Shown piece by piece: positions 1-6,482 of a DNA stretch of 9,672 nt. Numbering within the stretch: the stretch's first letter is position 1; the number at the start of each line of letters is the position of its first letter. The position numbers and the translations under genes are program-made. Under the pieces are notes generated by a model, which was given only the letters and a program-made list of their open reading frames with translations, was not told where the DNA came from and did no database searches. Origin of the DNA: Methylococcaceae bacterium (GTDB lineage: Bacteria; Pseudomonadota; Gammaproteobacteria; Methylococcales; Methylomonadaceae); assembly GCA_030699345.1 (NCBI GenBank), contig JAUYMX010000022.1:1-9672 (forward strand), given 5' to 3'.

Positions 1-2070
1 GACTTTTTGTACCAATTTTTTGTCTTCCGCAGTCACAATTTTTGATTCTTCGATGCTGACCGCATGGACGGCTGGCTGAATTTTATCCAATAAGCCGGTT
101 AAGTGATCAAGCTCAACATGCGCGCATGCGCCTTTGATCGCGCCGCAATGCGAGTGTCCTAAAACAACAATCAGTTTGGAGCCGGCCACTTTACAGGCAT
201 ATTCCATACTTCCTAGGATGTCGTCATTAACGATATTACCCGCCACGCGCGTGCTGAAAATATCCCCTAAGCCTTGGTCGAAAATCAGTTCTACCGAGGT
301 ACGCGAGTCCATACAGCTTAAAATAATGGCAATCGGGAACTGGTCTTTGCGAGTGTCGTTGACTTGCTCCAGCAAGTTGCGATTTGATTCCAGGGCATTG
401 ATAAAGCGCGCATTACCTTCTTTTAATAAATCGAGCACGTCGGCTGGTTTGAGTGCTTTTTGCGTGTCATAAGTGGGGGGTCTGGCATTGCTCAATGGCG
501 GTAGCGGGCCGTAACCGCGCAGGTTTTCAATAGTCAATTTGATGTTTCTGCGGTCGGCTTTAACTTTGAAATTTTCGATAATTTGATAAACGTCATAATC
601 GATGTACTTCGACCGGGTGGCATCAATCACCACTTCTGAATTATCAGGTAGATGACGCAGCGTCCTTAAAATATTGGCTTTATTAAGAAAAGAAACGTGT
701 TCGGACAGCCGGATAATGGTTTTGTTACCCCAATGTAATTCATTGAAATAAAAGCCGGTTTTGTAGTTTTCCAACAAAATTGAAAATAAGGCCGCAGATA
801 AACCGATGGCCAAACCAATCAACATGTTGGTAAAAATCAGTCCCAAAATTGTCGCTAAGAATGGGATGAAGTGATACATCCCTGATTTGTACATGGCCTT
901 GAAAATGGTTGGATTCGCCAGGCGTTCACCAACAACCAGCAAAATAGCAGCCAAGCTGGCTAAAGGGATTTGGTTGAGTAAGGTCGGGATAAATATCACT
1001 GCCAGTAGCAGGCTTAGCCCTTGAATAACCGCTGAATTTTTTGTTTTTGCGCCTGACTGAATATTGACCGAACTGCGCACGATTACTTGGGTCAAGGGCA
1101 AGCCACCGATGAGTCCGCAACAAGTATTACCAATGCCTTGGGCAATCAATTCCCTGCTGGTGGGTGTTACGCGTTTGTAGGGATCAAGTGAGTCCACCGC
1201 TTCCACAGTCAGCAATGTTTGCAAGCTGGCAACTATGGCTAAGGTTAATGCCGACAAATAAATCGCCGGATTAGTTAATTGAGCAAAATCCGGGAGTTGT
1301 ATCTGGCTGAATAAGTCAGCAGGGGACAACATTTCCGGCAGATTAACCAGATGCGTCTGCTTGAGCGCAAAATAAGGATAAAACTGTTGCAGGAAATGGT
1401 TGATCAATATTCCGGCCATGACGACCAGCAATATGCCTTTAAAGAATTGCGATGCGCCCAGTTTTTTGATGAACGGACGCTCCCAGACCAGCAAGATGAT
1501 GAGCGAGACTAACGAAATCAAAATAGCCCCAGGGGAGACAAAATCCAGCATATTCGCTAATTCTGACAATGAGGAATAATTGTCCGGCTGCATAAAACCA
1601 AAGTCGCCTTCGTAATCACGGTCATAACCCAGCGCATGGGGAATTTGTTTAAGCACCAGGATAATACCGATACCCGCGAGCATGCCGTTGACTACTGAGG
1701 AAGGGAAATAGTAGGCAATTACCCCCGCGTGTATCAGCCCCATCACAATTTGAATCAAGCCCGCCAACACCACAATCAACAAAAAACCGCTGAAGCTAAA
1801 TTCCTGAATCATTGATAGCGCTAACGTCGATAAACCGGCCGCCGTGCCGCTAATACCCAGTGCTGATTGGCTTAATGGCGCCACAACAATGCCGCTGATA
1901 ATACCGGTGATTAATCCGGACAGCAGCGGCGCACCTGATGCCAGTGCAATGCCTAATGACAATGGAATGGAGATCAAAAATACCGCGATGCCTGCAGGAA
2001 TATCGAATTTTAGATTGGCTAATAATCCCGATGGCAGCGTGTACTGGTGTGTGTGTTCAAACTCAGTCAT
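1..2070 (-). CDS. SulP-family anion transporter fused to beta-carbonic anhydrase (3' end cut by window edge)
   Basis: Reading from the ATG at 2070-2068, the frame stays open for 690 codons to base 1, so the C-terminus is missing. Residues about 13-430 are a hydrophobic SulP membrane domain (IPAGIAVFL near the start, then GIALASGAPL and KQIPHALGY). Residues about 450-520 form a STAS-like domain, with VIDATRS at 481-487. A beta-class carbonic anhydrase domain follows from about 538. Its zinc and catalytic residues are visible: Cys586, Asp588 and Arg590 in SCMDSR, and His639 and Cys642 in HSHCG. Known family: SulP-carbonic anhydrase fusions have been described and proposed to be bicarbonate transporters. 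The inferred role is inner-membrane bicarbonate transport with cytoplasmic CO2/HCO3- interconversion; sulfate or another anion remains possible. It lies 28 bp downstream of its paralogue, probably in one operon. The Shine-Dalgarno before 2070 is weak. Confidence 0.93.
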   Translation of the reverse strand, partial: MTEFEHTHQYTLPSGLLANLKFDIPAGIAVFLISIPLSLGIALASGAPLLSGLITGIISGIVVAPLSQSALGISGTAAGLSTLALSMIQEFSFSGFLLIVVLAGLIQIVMGLIHAGVIAYYFPSSVVNGMLAGIGIILVLKQIPHALGYDRDYEGDFGFMQPDNYSSLSELANMLDFVSPGAILISLVSLIILLVWERPFIKKLGASQFFKGILLVVMAGILINHFLQQFYPYFALKQTHLVNLPEMLSPADLFSQIQLPDFAQLTNPAIYLSALTLAIVASLQTLLTVEAVDSLDPYKRVTPTSRELIAQGIGNTCCGLIGGLPLTQVIVRSSVNIQSGAKTKNSAVIQGLSLLLAVIFIPTLLNQIPLASLAAILLVVGERLANPTIFKAMYKSGMYHFIPFLATILGLIFTNMLIGLAIGLSAALFSILLENYKTGFYFNELHWGNKTIIRLSEHVSFLNKANILRTLRHLPDNSEVVIDATRSKYIDYDVYQIIENFKVKADRRNIKLTIENLRGYGPLPPLSNARPPTYDTQKALKPADVLDLLKEGNARFINALESNRNLLEQVNDTRKDQFPIAIILSCMDSRTSVELIFDQGLGDIFSTRVAGNIVNDDILGSMEYACKVAGSKLIVVLGHSHCGAIKGACAHVELDHLTGLLDKIQPAVHAVSIEESKIVTAEDKKLVQKV

Positions 2071-2098
2071 ATTTGGTTACCGTTGCTTTCGTTAATTT

Positions 2099-3700
2099 TT
2101 AACTGGTAGCGCGTTCATTTAATATCACCAGCGGCTCGTGTTTGTGGATTCTTTCCTTACCATGCAGCTCAATCACTTCAACGGTAATGTTGTCATCAGG
2201 TGCTGCCGCGAGAAAATCCTCAAGAGTTTCCAAAATATCATGGTCGATAAACTTCGCTTTAGTTGCGTCAATAGTCACTGTACTGTTGGCTTGAATGTGC
2301 AAGATGAACTTTCTCAGCAGCGCTTTGTTTAAAAACGACACATCTTTATTTAGTGTCAGCACATAGTGCGAGCCATCCTGGGTCAGAGTAATAGCCGCGT
2401 GATAATTGGCTTTAATCACAAAAAACAAACCGATTACCATGCCGATAGCCATACCTTTAAGTAAATCGGTCACCAAAATAGCGACCACCGTGATCGCAAA
2501 TGGTAAAAACTGGCTCATGCCTTTTTTATAAAAGGCTTTGAACAACGCCGGATTGGCAAGTTTGTAGCCGGTTTGCAACAAAATTGCGGCCAAACAGGCT
2601 AAGGGAATAGCGTTTAAATACTGAGCCAAAAACATCACACTCAACAATAAAAATATGCCGTGCGTGAAGCATGCGATTCGGGTAATGCCACCGGCATTGA
2701 TGTTGGCGGCGCTACGCACGATGACCGCAGTCATCGGCAAGCCGCCGATTAAACCGCTGATGATATTACCTATCCCTTGAGCTTTTAACTCGCGGTTGGT
2801 CGGTGCAATGCGTCTAAATGGATCGAGTTTATCGGTAGCTTCCAGGCTTAATAGTGTTTCCAGACTGGCGATAATCGCGATAGTCACCGCAACGGTATAA
2901 ACAGCAGGATTGTTTAAGTGTTCAAGATAACTGAGGTCCGGCAAGACAAAGTTATCGAAAAAATCGGTTGGTTTTGCTGAGACGGGTAAGCTGACTAAAT
3001 GTTCGCTCGTTACCGCCCAATCCGGGGCAAAGCGTTTAGCGGTTTCGTTATAGCCGACCCCCCAAAGTACAGCCACTAAAGGGCCAGGAATCAATTTGAG
3101 TATTCTTTGTTTTTTAATCCAGCCGGTGGTCCATAGCGCTAAAAGCACTAATGCCACGACACTAATAATCACCGAGCCATGCGATAAGCCGCCGAATGCT
3201 TCAAGAAACTCATGGAAACTGGATTCAGCAGTTTCTTTCATATAGCTTTCGTCGCCTTCATAACTGCTGTGGTAGCCGGTAGCATGAGGGATTTGTTTCA
3301 TGATTAGAATCAAACCAATTGCGGCCAACATGCCTTCAATCACCGCAGAAGGAAAAAATGCGCCGATGATTCCCGCCCGTAAAAACCCCAATATCAGTTG
3401 AATAAATCCAGCTAACACACAAGCCACCAGCAAACCTTGAAACCCACCTAGGGTTTCAATGGCATTAAAGACAATAACGGTTAAACCAGCGGCGGGCCCG
3501 GAAACCGCAAGCTGCGAACCACTCAGCCAGGAGACGATTAGCCCGCCGACCAATCCGCCGATTAATCCGGCAAATAACGGAGCGCCAGAGGCTAAGGCAA
3601 TACCAAGACATAAAGGCAAAGCGACTAAAAAAACGACAATCCCGGCGGGAACATCATTTTTTAAATGTTGAGCGTAGTATTGAATATGTTTGTGAATCAT
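2099..3700 (-). CDS. SulP-family inorganic anion transporter (SulP-STAS, no carbonic anhydrase)
   Basis: This 533-residue inner-membrane protein has a SulP transmembrane core at about 15-430 (VPAGIVVFLVALPLCLGIA near the N-terminus, then GIGNIISGLIGGLPMTAVIVRS). A short STAS domain follows at about 452-512, with TIDATKAKFID at its heart, and the protein ends there. It aligns along its length with the SulP part of the next gene downstream (PAGI-VFL, LGIALASGAPL, KQIPHA-GY, YEGD). The two are therefore tandem paralogues, of which only the second carries carbonic anhydrase. The start at 3700 is supported by a strong AAGGAG ribosome site 7 bases upstream. The substrate cannot be read from sequence; bicarbonate is inferred from the neighbour, and sulfate or another anion is the alternative. 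As first gene of the minus-strand operon it is transcribed divergently from the two-component system. Confidence 0.93.
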   Translation of the reverse strand: MIHKHIQYYAQHLKNDVPAGIVVFLVALPLCLGIALASGAPLFAGLIGGLVGGLIVSWLSGSQLAVSGPAAGLTVIVFNAIETLGGFQGLLVACVLAGFIQLILGFLRAGIIGAFFPSAVIEGMLAAIGLILIMKQIPHATGYHSSYEGDESYMKETAESSFHEFLEAFGGLSHGSVIISVVALVLLALWTTGWIKKQRILKLIPGPLVAVLWGVGYNETAKRFAPDWAVTSEHLVSLPVSAKPTDFFDNFVLPDLSYLEHLNNPAVYTVAVTIAIIASLETLLSLEATDKLDPFRRIAPTNRELKAQGIGNIISGLIGGLPMTAVIVRSAANINAGGITRIACFTHGIFLLLSVMFLAQYLNAIPLACLAAILLQTGYKLANPALFKAFYKKGMSQFLPFAITVVAILVTDLLKGMAIGMVIGLFFVIKANYHAAITLTQDGSHYVLTLNKDVSFLNKALLRKFILHIQANSTVTIDATKAKFIDHDILETLEDFLAAAPDDNITVEVIELHGKERIHKHEPLVILNERATS

Positions 3701-3707
3701 TTAACGG

Positions 3708-3713
3708 CTCCTT
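3708..3713 (-). promoter_or_regulatory. Ribosome binding site of the SulP gene
   Basis: The minus strand reads AAGGAG, 7 bases before the ATG at 3700. This is a near-perfect Shine-Dalgarno and fixes the start of the 533-residue transporter. Confidence 0.85.
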
Positions 3714-3733
3714 CTTTTCAGTGACCAGCTCAG

Positions 3734-3748
3734 ACCATATTGAATGGT
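3734..3748. promoter_or_regulatory. Small inverted repeat in the divergent promoter region
   Basis: ACCAT-n5-ATGGT is an interrupted palindrome that overlaps the proposed -35 of the response-regulator promoter. It could be an operator or chance; the arms are only 5 bases long. Confidence 0.25.
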
Positions 3749-3766
3749 TTTAGCTCGTGTTATGCT
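3740..3766 (+). promoter_or_regulatory. Candidate extended -10 promoter for the two-component operon
   Basis: TATGCT at 3761-3766 is preceded by TG-T (3758-3760), an extended -10 element. A TTGAAT at 3740-3745 would be the -35, but the 15-base spacer is short. Transcription would begin near 3773, leaving a leader of about 78 bases before the ATG at 3851. This is judged by eye only. Confidence 0.35.
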
Positions 3767-3816
3767 TTAAAAAATCTTCAGGCTTATCCTGAGTTGCCCC
3801 ATCCTAGCCTGTGAAC

Positions 3817-3834
3817 CTTTCAGAAAGCTTTCAC
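3817..3834 (+). promoter_or_regulatory. Pho-box-like direct repeat, candidate response-regulator binding site
   Basis: CTTTCA occurs at 3817-3822 and again at 3828-3833, a period of 11 bases with an A/G-rich spacer (GAAAG). Known family: PhoB/OmpR-type regulators bind tandem half-sites with this period, and the E. coli Pho box is built on CTGTCA repeats. The block lies 17 bases before the response regulator's ATG and about 115 bases upstream of the SulP start. It could therefore serve autoregulation, activation of the transporter operon, or both. It also contains the perfect palindrome GAAAGCTTTC. Confidence 0.4.
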
Positions 3835-3850
3835 TCGATTTTTACAAGAC

Positions 3851-4525
3851 ATGAACATCTTATTAATAGAAGACGATGCCGTCCTTGCTGATGGCTTGAT
3901 GCATACACTTAGCGGTTCGGGCTATGTCGTCACCGTCGCGACCACCGGCAGTTATGCCCAGCAGTTACTGACCGCACAGGATTTTGATTTGATCGTGCTG
4001 GATTTGGGCTTGCCTGACATGGATGGCTTGGAATTGTTGCGCAAAATTCGGCAACGCAAACTGCCGTTGCCGATCATGATTTTGACTGCACGCGACAGTG
4101 TTAACGACAGAATTACCGGTATTCAACAAGGTGCTGATGATTACATGAGCAAGCCTTTTGAGCTCAAAGAGTTGGAAGCGCGCATTCATGCGCTGATCCG
4201 GCGCTGTTACGGCGGCTTTAATGATGTGATTGTCTTAGGTAAATTGACCTTGGAACCTCGGAATCACCGCTTGTCAGTCGAGGGTCAACCGCTAGCGCTA
4301 TCGGCTAGAGAATATGGCGTATTGGAAATTCTGTTATTGCAGGCCGGTAAAGTAGTCAGTAAAGACCGCATCGCCCAGCGTTTAGCGGCTGATGACGATG
4401 CGTTGACCGATAACGCGGTAGAAATCTATATCCATCGGCTTCGCAAACGACTGGAATCTTACGGGGTGTTGATCCGCACGGTGCGAGGATTAGGCTATTT
4501 ATTGGAGGCAAGCGCCGATGTCTAA
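3851..4525 (+). CDS. Two-component response regulator, OmpR/PhoB family
   Basis: This 224-residue cytoplasmic transcription regulator has a receiver domain at about 1-115. It shows the acidic pocket (Glu7, Asp8 in IEDD), the phospho-acceptor Asp51 in LDLGLPDMDG, the switch Thr79 in LTARD and Lys101 in SKPF. The C-terminal winged helix, about 125-220, contains LSAREYGVLE and ends with the family signature TVRGLGYLL. Overall it resembles the TctD/QseB/PmrA branch. All phosphorylation residues are present, so it should be functional. The start at 3851 gives the canonical N-terminus MNILLIEDD, although its Shine-Dalgarno is weak. It overlaps the kinase gene by 8 bases, implying translational coupling. 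It is divergent from the SulP-carbonic anhydrase operon, a natural candidate target; this is inferred from position only. Confidence 0.95.
   Translation: MNILLIEDDAVLADGLMHTLSGSGYVVTVATTGSYAQQLLTAQDFDLIVLDLGLPDMDGLELLRKIRQRKLPLPIMILTARDSVNDRITGIQQGADDYMSKPFELKELEARIHALIRRCYGGFNDVIVLGKLTLEPRNHRLSVEGQPLALSAREYGVLEILLLQAGKVVSKDRIAQRLAADDDALTDNAVEIYIHRLRKRLESYGVLIRTVRGLGYLLEASADV
4504..4508 (+). promoter_or_regulatory. Ribosome binding site of the histidine kinase, inside the regulator gene
   Basis: GGAGG lies 9 bases before the ATG at 4518, within the last codons of the response regulator. It supports the overlapping start of the kinase. Confidence 0.75.
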
Positions 4526-5885
4526 GCCGCGCAGCCTTAAAAGTGTCATCTTGTTGCGCTTGGCGATACCGTTGATTATTTTTATGACCGTGGAAACGGT
4601 GCTGTCATATTTTGTCACCTTGCATTATGTCGATAATGCTTACGATCGCTGGCTGCTTGATTCTGCCCGATCTTTAACCCAAGAAATCAAGCTGCAAGCG
4701 GGCAGGGTGGTGGTCGATCTGCCGCCTGAAGCGTTAGAAATTTTTAAATGGGACGAGTCGGACAAAACGTATTTCAAAATCATCTCCGCACAACAAGGCG
4801 TCATCGCCGGTGATAAGTTTGTGCCCGAACCTTTTGCGCCTGATACCGACTGGTCGAAGCCGGTGTTTTTTGACGAAATGATGTATGGCGAACCGGTTAG
4901 GGTCGTGTCGATGTTGTTGCCCCCAGAACCTGGCGCTGAACAAGTCTTTGTACATGTTGCCGAAACGGTTAACAAACGCCGCGCGATGATGATCGACATT
5001 CTCTTGGCTGACTTGGTGCCGCAACTGATATTGGTGTTGGTTGTTGGCTTATTTTTGTTGCGCGGCATAAAGCGTGGTTTACAGCCCTTACAACTGGTAG
5101 CTAACGAAATTGCCCAACGTAGCCCACGCGACTTGCGGCCGATACCAGAACGGCACGTCTATCAAGAAGTACAAGTCTTGACCAACACCATCAATGAATT
5201 GCTGCAGCGCTTGGCCTATGGCATTGCCAGCCAACAACGCTTTATTGCCAACGCTGCACATCAATTACGTACACCCTTGGCGGGTCTTAAGCTGCAAGCC
5301 GCGCGGGCGTTGCGTGAGCAAAATGTCGAGGCCATGCAGCCGGCCTTAGTGCAGATTCAAAACAGCGCTGATCGCATGGCGCACCTGACGTCGCAGCTAT
5401 TGGTTTTAGCCCGCTCCGAACCTATCGAAGGCGATTATGAATTAGTGCCGGTGGATCTAGTTGAGCTGGCTCGCAGCACCTGTATGGAGTTTGTACCGAA
5501 AGCCTTGCAGCGCAATATTGAACTTGGTTTTGAAAGTGACGAGCCTGAGCTGATCATCAAAGGCGATGCCGTTTTGCTGCGGGAATTGCTGGCTAACCTG
5601 CTAGACAACGCCATTACTTATGGTAAAGAACACGGCAATATTCTGATCAAGCTAGAACGTAATCCGACACCTTGCCTGATTGTAGAAGATGATGGTCCGG
5701 GTATTCCCGAGTCTGAACGCCAACGTATTTTTGAGCGTTTTTATCGCATCCCCGGCACTGCGGGAGTCGGATGTGGTTTAGGTCTGGCGATTGTTAAAGA
5801 AATCGCCGATCTACACAAAGCGCGCTTACAGCTCAGGCCTTTTAATGAACAGGTAGGTACGCGAATTGAACTGAAGTTTGATTAG
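4518..5885 (+). CDS. Sensor histidine kinase, TctE/QseC-like
   Basis: This 455-residue inner-membrane sensor kinase is the partner of the preceding regulator. A first membrane helix at about 11-34 and a second at about 166-183 flank a periplasmic segment of roughly 130 residues. The N-terminus (AYDRWLLDSARSL, then DLPPEALEI) matches the sensor domain shared by TctE and QseC kinases. A HAMP-like linker follows, then the H-box FIANAAHQLRTPL with His248 as phospho-acceptor. The ATPase domain has the N-box (ELLANLLDNA, Asn360 and Asn364), the G1 box DDGPGIP at 391-397 and the G2 box GCGLGLAIV near 418-426. The signal sensed is unknown; the neighbouring transporters suggest inorganic carbon or an anion, by inference only. 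The last 19 codons are repeated 293 bases downstream in the tandem duplication. Confidence 0.94.
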   Translation: MSKPRSLKSVILLRLAIPLIIFMTVETVLSYFVTLHYVDNAYDRWLLDSARSLTQEIKLQAGRVVVDLPPEALEIFKWDESDKTYFKIISAQQGVIAGDKFVPEPFAPDTDWSKPVFFDEMMYGEPVRVVSMLLPPEPGAEQVFVHVAETVNKRRAMMIDILLADLVPQLILVLVVGLFLLRGIKRGLQPLQLVANEIAQRSPRDLRPIPERHVYQEVQVLTNTINELLQRLAYGIASQQRFIANAAHQLRTPLAGLKLQAARALREQNVEAMQPALVQIQNSADRMAHLTSQLLVLARSEPIEGDYELVPVDLVELARSTCMEFVPKALQRNIELGFESDEPELIIKGDAVLLRELLANLLDNAITYGKEHGNILIKLERNPTPCLIVEDDGPGIPESERQRIFERFYRIPGTAGVGCGLGLAIVKEIADLHKARLQLRPFNEQVGTRIELKFD

Positions 5886-5903
5886 TTGTAAGGGTTGGAT
5901 TTT

Positions 5904-5923
5904 GTAGGAGCGGTCGGTGCCCG
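5904..5923 (+). repeat. Single REP-like element, copy 1
   Basis: GTAGGAGCGGTCGGTGCCCG begins with the GTAG that marks many REP elements and continues with a GC-rich, weakly palindromic stretch. It recurs unchanged at 6196-6215. The assignment rests on resemblance to GTAGGAGCG-type REPs of gammaproteobacteria. Confidence 0.45.
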
Positions 5924-5992
5924 TAATCAAAAGGGAACCTCTAAAAATTACCCATTCCTGCTGAGCAAAGTAAGCACTCTTGGGAGTACTGG

Positions 5993-6103
5993 CATTAAGT
6001 TAAGAAAAATCGATACACTTGTAGGTGCGAATTTATTCGCACCACTGGCTAATTGTTGCTTCGCAATGTGCGAATAAATTCGCACCTACATCTTAACTTA
6101 ATG
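5993..6103. repeat. BIME-like nested palindrome, copy 1
   Basis: Outer arms of 13 bases (5993-6005 with 6091-6103) enclose perfect 22-base inner arms (6021-6042 with 6068-6089) that start with GTAGGTGCG. Each inner arm is itself almost palindromic (GTGCGAATTTATTCGCAC). The apex contains a small TTGC-TTC-GCAA hairpin. Head-to-head GTAG elements of this kind are typical of REP pairs (BIMEs). Sitting between convergent genes, it may act as a bidirectional terminator or mRNA 3' stabiliser. Confidence 0.75.
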
Positions 6104-6119
6104 GCAGTGCCCCTTCGGG

Positions 6120-6178
6120 TACAGCTCAGGCCTTTTAATGAACAGGCAGGCACGCGAATTGAACTGAAGTTTGATTAG
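6120..6178 (+). pseudogene. Duplicated 3' tail of the histidine kinase gene
   Basis: Bases 6120-6178 repeat 5827-5885, the final 19 codons and TAG of the kinase, with only two T-to-C changes (one silent in Gly, one changing Val to Ala). There is no start codon or upstream kinase sequence, so it is a non-functional gene fragment carried by the tandem duplication. Confidence 0.88.
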
Positions 6179-6195
6179 TTGGAAGATGGACATTT

Positions 6196-6215
6196 GTAGG
6201 AGCGGTCGGTGCCCG
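6196..6215 (+). repeat. Single REP-like element, copy 2
   Basis: Identical to the GTAGGAGCG element at 5904-5923, carried along in the tandem duplication. Confidence 0.45.
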
Positions 6216-6275
6216 TAATCAAAAGGGAACCTCTAAAAATTACCCATTCCTGCTGAGCAAAGTAAGCACCCTTCC

Positions 6276-6392
6276 TGCCATTAAGTTAAGAAAAATCGAT
6301 ACACTTGTAGGTGCGAATTTATTCGCACAACTGGTTAATCGTTGCTTCGCAATGTGCGAATAAATTCGCACCTACATCTTAACTTAATGGCA
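6276..6392. repeat. BIME-like nested palindrome, copy 2 (more perfect form)
   Basis: Here the outer arms are a perfect 16 bases (6276-6291 with 6377-6392) and the inner arms a perfect 22 bases (6307-6328 with 6354-6375), around a 25-base centre. Compared with copy 1, the outer arms extend 3 bases further, to TGCC/GGCA. The centre differs from copy 1 at three positions while the arms are unchanged. That pattern could reflect selection on, or correction of, the arms, or simply chance. Confidence 0.78.
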
Positions 6393-6482
6393 GTGCCCCT
6401 TCGGGCGTATGGCGTTACCAGGAGAAAGCCGCTGTTTGAGGTAATCTTTTGTATTTTATTTATCTTTGCAAGTCAGTCAGCA

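Larger units (their letters stand above)
5827..6119. repeat. Tandem duplication, copy 1 (293 bp)
   Basis: This copy starts inside the kinase gene and includes its last 19 codons and stop. It then holds a REP-like element (5904-5923), a shared filler and the large palindrome (5993-6103), ending with CCCCTTCGGG. The next base begins copy 2, so the copies abut. Besides scattered substitutions, the copies differ in two short patches: just after the kinase stop (about 5887-5902), and 5978-5992, where copy 1 has 15 bases against 9. Confidence 0.9.
6120..6405. repeat. Tandem duplication, copy 2 (286 bp)
   Basis: This is the second copy of the unit at 5827-6119, in direct orientation and with no bases between. 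It carries the kinase-tail fragment, the REP-like element and the palindrome, and ends with the same CCCCTTCGGG. The sequence then leaves the repeat, and 6406-6482 holds nothing recognisable before the stop of the minus-strand transglutaminase-like gene. Confidence 0.9.

Noticed and set aside
134..472. 112-codon plus-strand open frame opposite the carbonic anhydrase domain
   Set aside because: It is a shadow of the SulP-carbonic anhydrase reading frame, which has clear catalytic motifs on the minus strand.
3769..3792. Possible minus-strand terminator or attenuator (TCAGG-CTTAT-CCTGA with an A-run on the plus strand)
   Set aside because: The stem is only 5 bases, and it lies upstream of the SulP gene where a terminator has no obvious transcript to end.
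4640..5068. 142-codon minus-strand open frame inside the histidine kinase
   Set aside because: It is antisense to a well-supported kinase gene, with low-complexity content and no recognisable domain.
5895..6077. 60-codon plus-strand open frame after the kinase
   Set aside because: It runs through the REP-like element and palindrome of the tandem duplication, has no ribosome site, and its sequence is just translated repeat.
5827..6405. CRISPR array or transposon with terminal repeats
   Set aside because: There are only two abutting copies, no unique spacers, no transposase, and the duplication starts within a coding sequence.
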